From: an uncultured bacterium
GTDB lineage: Bacteria; Verrucomicrobiota; Kiritimatiellia; RFP12; UBA1067
Length of the DNA stretch: 7,149 bases
NCBI GenBank assembly: GCA_946401765.1
Contig: CAMIVJ010000135.1
Coordinates: forward strand, 1-7,149
Direction of reading: 5' to 3'
The position numbers and the translations under genes were made by a program. Shown here piece after piece: positions 1 to 5,906 of this stretch. A model generated the notes under the pieces. The model had not been told where the DNA came from and made no database searches. It was given only the letters and a program-made list of their open reading frames with translations. The stretch's first letter is position 1; every line of letters begins with the position of its first letter.

Positions 1-569
1 AAGATGGAGTGGTCGGGGAAGAACGTCACCTTGGTGCCCGTCTCGTCGCCGCACTCGCCCACGACCTCGAGCGGCTTCGTGACGTGCCCGCGCGAGAACT
101 CGATGTGGTGGATCTTGCCGCCGCGCTTCACCTCCACCTTCATCCAGTCGGAGAGCGCGTTCACGCAGCTCACGCCCACGCCGTGGAGTCCGCCCGAGAC
201 CTTGTAGTTTGAGCCGTCGAACTTGCCGCCGGCGTGGAGTATCGTGAGCACCACCTCGATCGCGGGGCGGTGCTGCGTGGGATGCATGTCCACGGGAATG
301 CCGCGCCCGTTGTCCGTCACCGAAAGCGATCCGTCGGGATTTATCTGCACGTCGACGAGCGTGCAGTAGCCCGCGAGCGCCTCGTCGATCGAGTTGTCCA
401 CCACCTCGTACACCAAATGGTGGTATCCGCGTTCGCCCGTGTCGCCGATGTACATGGCGGGACGCTTCCGCACGGCCTCCATGCCCTCCAGCACCTGGAT
501 GTTGGAGGCGTCGTAGTTGCCCGCCTGCGGGTTTTCGCTGTCGTTCGTTGTCGGCACTTCTTCTGACAT
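1..569 (-). CDS. gyrB: DNA gyrase subunit B, N-terminal part (truncated by window edge)
   Basis: This is the ATPase subunit of DNA gyrase, which pairs with GyrA to introduce negative supercoils. Only the first 189 residues are visible; the frame is still open at base 1. The GHKL ATP-binding fold is plain: the KRPAMYIGDT motif (residues 35-44), EVVDNSIDEA (55-64) with the general-base Glu55 and Mg-binding Asn59, VTDNGRGIP (84-92) with Asp86 contacting adenine, and the glycine-rich lid KVSGGLHGVGVS (123-134). Glu55, Asn59 and Asp86 keep the spacing of E. coli Glu42, Asn46 and Asp73. The ATG at 569 is preceded by GAGGA at 579-575, five bases away, which fixes the start. The roughly 20-residue polar tail before the conserved YDASNIQVLEGMEAVRKRP stretch is longer than in E. 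coli, as in many phyla. ParE is the only close alternative; the residues look more like GyrB. Confidence 0.95.
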   Translation of the reverse strand, partial: MSEEVPTTNDSENPQAGNYDASNIQVLEGMEAVRKRPAMYIGDTGERGYHHLVYEVVDNSIDEALAGYCTLVDVQINPDGSLSVTDNGRGIPVDMHPTQHRPAIEVVLTILHAGGKFDGSNYKVSGGLHGVGVSCVNALSDWMKVEVKRGGKIHHIEFSRGHVTKPLEVVGECGDETGTKVTFFPDHSI

Positions 570-587
570 CTTCTTCCTCGTTGAATG

Positions 588-624
588 GTGTATATATTAT
601 ATCAAATTTCGCGCGCGCGCGCGA
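588..624 (-). promoter_or_regulatory. Candidate gyrB promoter with -10 TATAAT and no -35 consensus
   Basis: Reading the minus strand, a perfect TATAAT lies at 601-596, which would place the transcription start near 590-588, about 20 bases before the gyrB ATG. The position 17 bases further upstream (624-619) reads TCGCGC, inside or at the edge of a CG-alternating tract, so no TTGACA-like -35 is present. The AT-rich block 591-609 stands out sharply from its GC-rich surroundings. The -10 match is seen in the sequence; promoter function is inference. Confidence 0.45.
610..623. repeat. (CG)7 alternating purine-pyrimidine tract
   Basis: Fourteen uninterrupted bases of alternating C and G lie directly upstream of the AT-rich -10 region of gyrB. 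Alternating CG is the sequence class with the greatest tendency to adopt left-handed Z-DNA under negative supercoiling. The tract covers the place where the -35 element and much of the promoter spacer would lie. The remaining gap to the upstream gene, 625-753, shows no ORF I trust and no clear terminator. Confidence 0.85.
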
Positions 625-753
625 GGGAAAACACCGAAACGGGTGGGCCCGCTGATTTTATGCAAAAATTCACTGGATCGCCCTCAACGACGCGGCCTTC
701 GCTCGCCGTGCGCGTCACGAGCCGCGCCTCAGCCGATTGGAAATAACTCTTGG

Positions 754-2268
754 CTACGGGCTGTTGGCTATTGTCCCCTGATCGGCATGTCGCCTGAATG
801 TCAGCTTGACCGATGCACCATCAAAGGCATGTTGAGATATCCGCACTATCGAATCGGGCAAGGAGACTTCCTTGAGCGAACTGCAGCCGGCGAACACGCC
901 GTCCGGAAGTTCTTCAACGCCATCGGGAACAACCACCCGCTCCAGATTGGAGCATCCCGAGAACGCATCCCTTCCAATTATCTGAATGGTACGAGGCAGA
1001 ATCACCCGCCACACGCCGCACCCTTCGAACGCACTGTTCCATATCTCGACAACTGGCAGACCGTCAACGTACTCCGGCACAACAGCATCGCAACAACCAT
1101 CCTTTCCCGGCTCGCCGCTCTCACGCCTTAAGCCGTCCACATATCGCATCATGACAAGCCCCGCTCCGCGGCGGAGATATCTAAATCCGTCCATCTCCAG
1201 AAAACCACTCTCAACGATCTCCACGCCATCCACCCATCTTGGAACAACCGAGAGACGTTGCGCATCATATTTCAAGAGCTGCCTTGACAACTTCACGTCT
1301 CTCGGCTCGACCACAAACATGTCGATGCCAAAATCCAGTGTATCCATGCGGCAGAAATACATAAACTGGCACCACGATGGACATTTCAGACAGAGCCGCC
1401 TAAAAGGAGGAGTGCCTGGCTGGATGTTGCTGTTGTGCATAGTGCGACAGGAAAGACTTCTAAGAAAACCGCATGAATCATCAAGGTCGGGCAATATCAC
1501 AAGGCCATCGGCCTTCTTTCCCTCTGGGAAGAGCGACACTTGAATGTCTCGTACCGGAACTCCTCCCAACTTCTCAGGCACGACAACAGTCCTTGCGTCG
1601 CCAAGATACATAAGCACTTGCGCGCTGCATTCATTCTCCTTCTCCCTTCTGTACATGAACCTGCGGCAGAGAAAGTCGCCGTCCACGAAAATCCCGTTCT
1701 CCGAGATCCCGTCATACGCATCGAAAGTGTGCAGCATGTTGCGCGAGATTTCCACTCTCCTTCTCCATGGCCCCCTCTGCCCTAGATCTCGGCTAAACCT
1801 CCCTCTCGCTTCCATATACCATTGCACCTCCACACGGGTCAAGTTCGTAGAACACCCGGCAAAGGCGTCGTCGGCCAGGTCAATCCATGGACGCGAACGC
1901 ATCCGCAACTTCCAAGGGAAGACGACACACTCAAGTTTCGGGCAATCTGCAAAAGCCCTCTTCCCAATCGAAGCCAGATTCTTTCCCAAAACCACGGTGG
2001 ACAGTTCCTTTGCCCCCTCGAAAACTCCATCCGGCACGTTAGTAGCATATTCTGAGATTTCCAGCACGCGTATCCCATCAAGCGAATTCAGTGAGTTAAG
2101 ATGTGACGGAACAGCCACGCCACCACCTTCCATGCCGAAAAACAACGCCGTCTCGGAAGACATCTTGCCCAGCATGACCCTTCCACGCTGGCCAGCGGAA
2201 TTCAACTCCCCCCCGGCGGCGCTAAATGCGCCCCATGCGGCAAGAGCGGCAATGGCGTATTGTTTCAT
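754..2268 (-). CDS. Secreted BspA-type leucine-rich-repeat (LRR_5) protein
   Basis: This 504-residue exported protein is of unknown specific function. Residues 1-20 look like a Sec signal peptide: a Lys at position 3, then an Ala-rich hydrophobic core. LRR_5 (Treponema/BspA) repeats occur in two blocks. One is near residues 65-150 (GVFEGAKELSTVVL, KRAFADCPKLECVVFP, DDAFAGCS). The other is near 395-490 (NSAFEGCGVWRVILP, RDAFSGCSNLERVVVP, DGVFAGCSSLKEVSLP, QHAFDGASVKLTF). Each of two segments, about 197-243 and 360-410, shows the module common in these proteins: a short F/Y-rich strand pair, then VVP-x(3)-GG/DG-x-PV. A Cys-rich patch, C-x2-C-x3-C-x5-C, spans residues 293-306. AAGGA at 2278-2274 supports the ATG. 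The gene follows GH88 by 24 nt, so it is probably co-transcribed. GC is visibly lower than in neighbours (29 of 60 bases in 1261-1320 against 41 of 60 in 2821-2880 of GH88), suggesting transfer or different selection. Such proteins usually act in surface binding; the ligand here is unknown. Confidence 0.85.
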   Translation of the reverse strand: MKQYAIAALAAWGAFSAAGGELNSAGQRGRVMLGKMSSETALFFGMEGGGVAVPSHLNSLNSLDGIRVLEISEYATNVPDGVFEGAKELSTVVLGKNLASIGKRAFADCPKLECVVFPWKLRMRSRPWIDLADDAFAGCSTNLTRVEVQWYMEARGRFSRDLGQRGPWRRRVEISRNMLHTFDAYDGISENGIFVDGDFLCRRFMYRREKENECSAQVLMYLGDARTVVVPEKLGGVPVRDIQVSLFPEGKKADGLVILPDLDDSCGFLRSLSCRTMHNSNIQPGTPPFRRLCLKCPSWCQFMYFCRMDTLDFGIDMFVVEPRDVKLSRQLLKYDAQRLSVVPRWVDGVEIVESGFLEMDGFRYLRRGAGLVMMRYVDGLRRESGEPGKDGCCDAVVPEYVDGLPVVEIWNSAFEGCGVWRVILPRTIQIIGRDAFSGCSNLERVVVPDGVEELPDGVFAGCSSLKEVSLPDSIVRISQHAFDGASVKLTFRRHADQGTIANSP

Positions 2269-2292
2269 AGCATTCCTTTCTCTTGCGAACTT

Positions 2293-3546
2293 CTACTTCT
2301 TCAAGGACTTGCGGAACCTCAGCAGAGCCTCGAGGAAGTAGTAGTCGCCATAGTTCAGGGGCGTGTCGACCTCCGAGTTCATGGGCTTCGCGCCCACGCC
2401 ATGCTTGAGCAGCCAGTGGCCGTTCTCGGCGCCGGCGGAGAAATATTCTGGGGAGGCGAGCGTGGCAAGCTGCTTCACGGCGAAGTCGCGGTAGCTGGCG
2501 CGCTTCTCGGCGGGAACTAGATCGGCGAGTTCGAGGAGAGCCGAGGCCATGATTGCGCCGGCGGAGCTGTCGCGCTCCTCGCCGGGCGCGCCGTAGTCCC
2601 AGAACGGAATGCCGTCCTCCGGCATGTTGGCGTGGTTCATGGCGAAGTCGGCGAGCGTCTGCGCGAAGCCGAGGTAGTCGGCGTCGCGAGTCTCGCGGTA
2701 CATCATCGTGAAGCCGTATATGGCCCAGCTTTGGCCGCGGCTCCAGGCGGTGAAGCAGCTGGCGCCCTGCCCGCGGCGGATCTCCTGCACGCGGCCGTCG
2801 GCCTGCGAGTAGTTGAGCACGTGGTACGTGCCGCCGTCCGCGCGGAAGTGGTTGCGCATGGTGACGTTGGCGTGCGAGACGGCGATTTCGTGGAAGCGCT
2901 TTTCGCCGCCCTTCGCGCGCGCCGCCCACTCGAGCAGCTCGAGGTTCATCATGTTGTCGGGGATGACGAGGAAGTTCTTCGCCTCGTCCACCTTGCCCCA
3001 ACTGCGTATGAGGCCGAGGGAGGAATTGAAGCGCTTGGAGAGAGAGTTGGCTGTCTCCAGCAGCACGGCGTCGTACTTGTCGGTCTTCAGCATACGGCGC
3101 GCGTTGCCGAACGAGCAGTACATCATGAAGCCGAGGTCATGGGTGGTGATGAGCTTGGAATTGGGCGCAAGAAGCTCTGTCCAGGCCGTGGCGCGCTCCT
3201 TGAAGAACTCGTCCCCCGTGGCCTCGAAGAGAAGCCAGAGAGAACCGGCGTAGTGTCCGCACGTCCAGCCAGATATGCCGCGCATGTCGAGCTCGCCGCG
3301 CTTCATGCCGTGGGGATACTGCGCGGCGCCGTTCTTGCCGCCGTGCATCAGCGGCGTGGCGGCGGCGTCGAGCGCCTTGTAGTGCACAGCGGCCTTGGCG
3401 AATATGCCGGGCAGCGCGTCACGCAGCGCGGCCTCGGCCGAGGGCGCGGCGGACTCCTCCGCGTATGCGCACGCGACGCACGCAAGCGCTGCCGCCGCGG
3501 TGAGAAATCTGGCGTTGAGACATGCAATGATTCTATTCGTGTACAT
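2293..3546 (-). CDS. Secreted GH88-family unsaturated glucuronyl hydrolase
   Basis: This 417-residue enzyme is of the unsaturated uronyl hydrolase type. It hydrates and so releases the 4,5-unsaturated uronic acid left at the non-reducing end of oligosaccharides by polysaccharide lyases, typically from glycosaminoglycans or similar polymers. Residues 1-29 form a signal peptide with an Ala-rich core and an AYA/EE cleavage site, so it is exported. The (alpha/alpha)6-barrel motifs appear in order: GWTCGHYAGSLWLLFEATGD (93-112), THDLGF (135-140) with catalytic-type Asp137, IPDNMMNLELL (195-205) with Asp197, AWSRGQSWAIYGF (267-279), IPFWDYGAP (313-321) with RDSSAGAIMASALLEL (325-340), and a C-terminal NYGDYYFLEALLR (398-410). 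The 60-residue spacing of the two Asp residues matches the family pair Asp88/Asp149 of Bacillus UGL. AAGGAG at 3557-3552, five bases from the ATG, fixes the start. GH105 is the nearest alternative, but the motifs fit GH88 better. The exact substrate cannot be read from sequence. Confidence 0.92.
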   Translation of the reverse strand: MYTNRIIACLNARFLTAAAALACVACAYAEESAAPSAEAALRDALPGIFAKAAVHYKALDAAATPLMHGGKNGAAQYPHGMKRGELDMRGISGWTCGHYAGSLWLLFEATGDEFFKERATAWTELLAPNSKLITTHDLGFMMYCSFGNARRMLKTDKYDAVLLETANSLSKRFNSSLGLIRSWGKVDEAKNFLVIPDNMMNLELLEWAARAKGGEKRFHEIAVSHANVTMRNHFRADGGTYHVLNYSQADGRVQEIRRGQGASCFTAWSRGQSWAIYGFTMMYRETRDADYLGFAQTLADFAMNHANMPEDGIPFWDYGAPGEERDSSAGAIMASALLELADLVPAEKRASYRDFAVKQLATLASPEYFSAGAENGHWLLKHGVGAKPMNSEVDTPLNYGDYYFLEALLRFRKSLKK

Positions 3547-3559
3547 GGTGGCTCCTTTT

Positions 3560-3577
3560 TACTGTCTGCTGACAGTA
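3560..3577. promoter_or_regulatory. Perfect 7-4-7 inverted repeat abutting the GH88 ribosome binding site
   Basis: TACTGTC (3560-3566) and GACAGTA (3571-3577) are perfect complements around a 4-base centre. On the minus strand the repeat ends exactly where the A-run of the GH88 Shine-Dalgarno begins, and it overlaps the start point predicted from the candidate promoter just upstream. It could be an operator for a dimeric repressor or an mRNA hairpin next to the ribosome site. It has no U-tract on the minus strand, so it is not a good intrinsic terminator for ispF. The repeat is certain; its function is not. Confidence 0.6.
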
Positions 3578-3605
3578 GTTTAGCATTTCGCGCGAACTAG
3601 CACAA
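3577..3605 (-). promoter_or_regulatory. Weak candidate promoter for the GH88-LRR unit
   Basis: On the minus strand TTGTGC (3605-3600) and TAAACT (3582-3577) are separated by 17 bases. They match the sigma70-type consensus at 3 of 6 and 4 of 6 positions. A 10-bp perfect palindrome, TTCGCGCGAA (3587-3596), lies in the spacer, immediately after the ispF stop codon. The location suits a start of transcription for the hydrolase gene, but the match is weak and read-through from ispF is equally possible. Confidence 0.3.
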
Positions 3606-4064
3606 GAGCGCCGCGCAGTGCACCTCGATGCCCACGCCGGCACCAACGTCGTCCATGCGCTCGTTCGTCTTCCCCTTCACCGACACGGCGCCGATGTCAA
3701 CGCCGAGAAGCGAGGCAAGACGCGCACGGATGGCGTCCACGTATGGACGCAGACGCGGCCTTTCGCAGATGACGGTGGCGTCGATGTTGCCCACGCGGTA
3801 GCCTGCAGCGCGCACTTCGGCCACCACGCTCGCGAGCAGCTCCGCGGAGTCTGCCCCCTTCCAGCGGACATCAGTGTCGGGGAAATGCGAGCCGATGTCG
3901 CCAAGAGCGGCGGCGCCGAGCAGCGCGTCGATCACGGCATGAATGAGCACGTCGGCGTCCGAATGGCCCTTTAGCCCGGGCGAATCCGGAATCTCCACGC
4001 CGCCCAGCATGAGCGGGCGCGTTTCGTCGAAGCGGTGAGAATCGTATCCAAATCCTATGCGCAT
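3597..4064 (-). CDS. ispF: 2-C-methyl-D-erythritol 2,4-cyclodiphosphate synthase
   Basis: IspF converts CDP-ME 2-phosphate to MECDP, releasing CMP, in the MEP pathway of isoprenoid synthesis; it is a cytosolic homotrimer. From the ATG at 4064 the protein has 155 residues, the normal family length. It opens with the expected MRIGFGYDSHRF, whose Asp8 and His10 are metal ligands. Further signatures follow: LKGHSDADVLIHAVIDALLG with the metal-binding His, ALGDIGSHFPDTD, the ICERPRLRPY stretch, and the C-terminal VSVKGKTNERMDDVGAGVGI. No Shine-Dalgarno precedes this ATG; instead an 8-bp tandem repeat runs straight into it. The same frame continues upstream to an ATG at 4127 that overlaps the uup stop as ATGA, which would add a 21-residue Pro/Thr/Asn/Gln-rich leader (NHPTTQPLNYPTTQPP). 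I prefer 4064 on family length and homology, but coupled initiation at 4127 cannot be ruled out. Stop is TAG at 3599-3597. Confidence 0.95.
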   Translation of the reverse strand: MRIGFGYDSHRFDETRPLMLGGVEIPDSPGLKGHSDADVLIHAVIDALLGAAALGDIGSHFPDTDVRWKGADSAELLASVVAEVRAAGYRVGNIDATVICERPRLRPYVDAIRARLASLLGVDIGAVSVKGKTNERMDDVGAGVGIEVHCAALLC

Positions 4065-4112
4065 GGGTGGTTGGGTAGTTGGGTAGTTGAGTGGTTGGGT
4101 GGTTGGGTGGTT
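4065..4112. repeat. Six-copy tandem repeat of an 8-bp unit (GGGTGGTT) at the ispF start
   Basis: Six units of exactly 8 bases run end to end and stop at the base before the ispF ATG. On the plus strand units 1, 5 and 6 are GGGTGGTT, units 2 and 3 are GGGTAGTT, and unit 4 is GAGTGGTT. They fill 48 of the 59 bases between the uup stop and the ispF ATG. On the mRNA the tract is C/A-rich (AACCACCC), lacks any Shine-Dalgarno, and encodes a Pro/Thr/Gln/Asn-rich peptide in the ispF frame. Because 8 is not a multiple of 3, gain or loss of one or two units would shift the frame relative to the ATG at 4127. Confidence 0.95.
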
Positions 4113-4123
4113 GGGCGAGGGGG
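4097..4123 (+). other. Potential G-quadruplex on the strand templating ispF
   Basis: The plus strand reads four G-tracts of three or more (4097-4099, 4105-4107, 4113-4115, 4119-4123) with loops of 5, 5 and 3 bases, meeting the usual G3+N1-7 quadruplex rule. Further G3 tracts at 4065, 4073 and 4081 could take part. It lies on the template strand between uup and ispF, so a fold would meet RNA polymerase. The pattern is seen directly; folding is inference. Confidence 0.55.
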
Positions 4124-5899
4124 TCATTCTCGCTCTGATAGTTCGAGCCAGCGGGTTTCGGCGGCATCTAGCTCGGCGCGGGCCGCAGGCAGGCGCACCG
4201 CAAGAGCCGCGGCGCGAGAGGGATCCTTCGCGTAGATGGTTCCATCCGAAAGATCGCGCTCGGCGGCTGCTATCTCCTCCTCAAGCGCAGCGATCTGATC
4301 AGGAAGCGCAGCCAGCTCGCGGGTCTCCTTGTAGCTCAGTTTGCGCGCGGAAGCGGGAACGGCGGCGGCAGGCTCGGCGCGCGGCGCAGATGATGACGCC
4401 TCCTCTGCGGCGGCGCGTGCGGACGCCTTCAACATGCGCGCGGCCTCTTCGTACCCGCCCGCGCAGATGCGCACCGTGCCGTCACCTGGAAGGACGTATG
4501 TAGATGTGACCACGTTGTCGAGGAACGCGCGGTCGTGAGAGACCACGAGCAGCGTTCCCTTGTAGTTCATCAGCTGCTCCTCTAGAAGCTCAAGCGTCTC
4601 GACGTCGAGGTCGTTCGTTGGCTCGTCCATCACGAGGAGATTAGACGGCGCGAGAAAGAGCCGCGCGAGAAGCAGACGCGCCTTCTCGCCGCCGGAGAGC
4701 GCCTTCACCGGCGCGCGGGAGCGTTCTGGCGTGAATAGAAAGTCCTGCAAGTAACCGTACACGTGCTTCTGAACGCCGCCCACCGTGACGAAGTCGCGGT
4801 CCATCGCCACGATCTCCTTCACGGAAAGCTCGGGATCAAGACGGGAGTGAAGCTGGTCGAAGTAGGCGATCTCAACGCGCGTTCCCATCGTCACGCTGCC
4901 GGACGTCGGGGCGAGCGCGCCCGTGAGCAGTTTTAGAAGCGTCGTCTTGCCCACTCCGTTCTCGCCCACCACGCCGATGCGTTCGCCGCGCAGGACGTCC
5001 GCCGTGAAGTCTTTCACCACCGGACGCGCCGTCTCCTCGCCTGACGCGGCGGGGTATGCGAACGACACGTTCTCGATCTTGATCACGCGCTCGCCCGATG
5101 CGCCCGCGGTGTCGATCTTCAAGCTTGCCGTGCCAGGCGCCACGCGGCGGCGCGCGAATTCGAGGCGCAGCTGGCGCAACGCCTCCACGCGACCCTGGTT
5201 GCGCGTGCGGCGCGCCTTCACGCCCTGGCGGATCCACGCCTCCTCCTGCGCTAGCTTCTTGGCCTTCTTCGCCCAGAGAGCGGCCTCGTCGGCTGCAAGG
5301 TCGGCCTTGCGCTGCTGGAACGTGCGCCAGTCGCAGTTCCAGCCGGCCAGCTGGCCGCGGTCGAGATCATAGACGTATGTGGCTACGCTCCGCAGAAACG
5401 CGCGGTCATGGGTGACGAAGAGAAACGCCGTCTCACCGGAGCGGCGGATGTAGCTTTCAAGCCATTCGATGGATGCGATGTCGAGATGGTTAGTGGGCTC
5501 GTCGAGAAGCACGAGGTCTGGGCCGTCGGCCAGCGCGCGCGCCAAGAGCACCCGCCGCCGCATCCCGCCGGAAAGCGTGTTGAAGACGGCATCCGCCTCG
5601 AGCCCCATCTGCGAGATGAACTTCTCCGAGCCGGCGATTTCGCGCACAGTGCCTGGACGGTCGCTCGGCACCTCCTGCTCAAGGTAGGCCACCTTGAGGC
5701 CTGGCGCGCGTATTATCTCGCCGGCGTCAGGCTCGATGCGCCCGGCGATAACCTTCAGAAGCGTGGACTTCCCCTCTCCGTTGCGGCCCGTCACGCAGGC
5801 GCGCACACCGCTCTCCACGTTGAGCGAGACATCCTCCAAAACAGAGTCACCCCCGAAAGCGAGGGTGACGCCGTGCAGTGAAAGAAGATGACGAGCCAC
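4124..5899 (-). CDS. uup: ABC-F family ATPase, Uup type
   Basis: This is a soluble duplicated ABC ATPase of 591 residues with no membrane segments. ABC-F proteins act at the ribosome, and Uup is also linked to DNA-related phenotypes such as transposon precise excision. Domain 1 has Walker A GRNGEGKST (38-46), signature LSGGM (109-113), Walker B LVLLDEPTNHLD (129-140) and switch His164. The interdomain linker carries the characteristic WIRQGVKARRTRNQGRV (222-238). Domain 2 has Walker A GENGVGKTT (312-320), signature LSGGE (401-405), Walker B LLVMDEPTNDLD (421-432) and His455. An Ala/Glu-rich stretch leads to a C-terminal coiled-coil domain (about 520-591), as in Uup. Both sites look catalytically complete. 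The start is GTG at 5899, with no strong Shine-Dalgarno; the infA stop ends 7 bases upstream, so coupling to infA is likely. Its TGA overlaps an upstream in-frame ATG of ispF. Another ABC-F subtype is possible, but the linker and C-terminal domain favour Uup. Confidence 0.92.
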   Translation of the reverse strand: MARHLLSLHGVTLAFGGDSVLEDVSLNVESGVRACVTGRNGEGKSTLLKVIAGRIEPDAGEIIRAPGLKVAYLEQEVPSDRPGTVREIAGSEKFISQMGLEADAVFNTLSGGMRRRVLLARALADGPDLVLLDEPTNHLDIASIEWLESYIRRSGETAFLFVTHDRAFLRSVATYVYDLDRGQLAGWNCDWRTFQQRKADLAADEAALWAKKAKKLAQEEAWIRQGVKARRTRNQGRVEALRQLRLEFARRRVAPGTASLKIDTAGASGERVIKIENVSFAYPAASGEETARPVVKDFTADVLRGERIGVVGENGVGKTTLLKLLTGALAPTSGSVTMGTRVEIAYFDQLHSRLDPELSVKEIVAMDRDFVTVGGVQKHVYGYLQDFLFTPERSRAPVKALSGGEKARLLLARLFLAPSNLLVMDEPTNDLDVETLELLEEQLMNYKGTLLVVSHDRAFLDNVVTSTYVLPGDGTVRICAGGYEEAARMLKASARAAAEEASSSAPRAEPAAAVPASARKLSYKETRELAALPDQIAALEEEIAAAERDLSDGTIYAKDPSRAAALAVRLPAARAELDAAETRWLELSERE

Positions 5900-5906
5900 G
5901 TCTAGC

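Noticed and set aside
710..727. GCGCG/CGCGC inverted repeat after the LRR gene considered as a terminator
   Set aside because: Only a 5-bp stem with an 8-base loop and no following T-run; expected by chance at this GC content.
1544..2341. A 265-codon plus-strand open frame opposite the LRR gene
   Set aside because: It is antisense to a protein with a signal peptide and LRR_5 repeats; its own product is Ser/Arg/Pro-rich without motifs.
2222..3001. A 259-codon minus-strand frame overlapping GH88 in another phase
   Set aside because: It is an Arg/Ala/Pro-rich out-of-frame reading of the GH88 gene with no domain of its own.
3469..3486. Possible lipoprotein box at Cys23 or Cys26 of the GH88 signal peptide
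   Set aside because: The residues before each Cys do not match the L-(A/S)-(G/A)-C pattern well, while AYA/EE a few residues later is a good signal peptidase I site.
3560..3577. The TACTGTC inverted repeat considered as an intrinsic terminator for ispF
   Set aside because: On the minus strand the stem is followed by A residues and a Shine-Dalgarno, not by a U-tract, and the stem is AT-containing and short.
2632..3600. A 322-codon open frame on the plus strand opposite the GH88 gene
   Set aside because: It is antisense to a gene with clear family motifs, has composition typical of high-GC shadow frames (Ala/Val/Arg/His-rich), and has no recognisable domain.
4065..4112. The octamer array considered as a CRISPR
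   Set aside because: Units are 8 bases with no spacers between them, so it is a simple tandem repeat.
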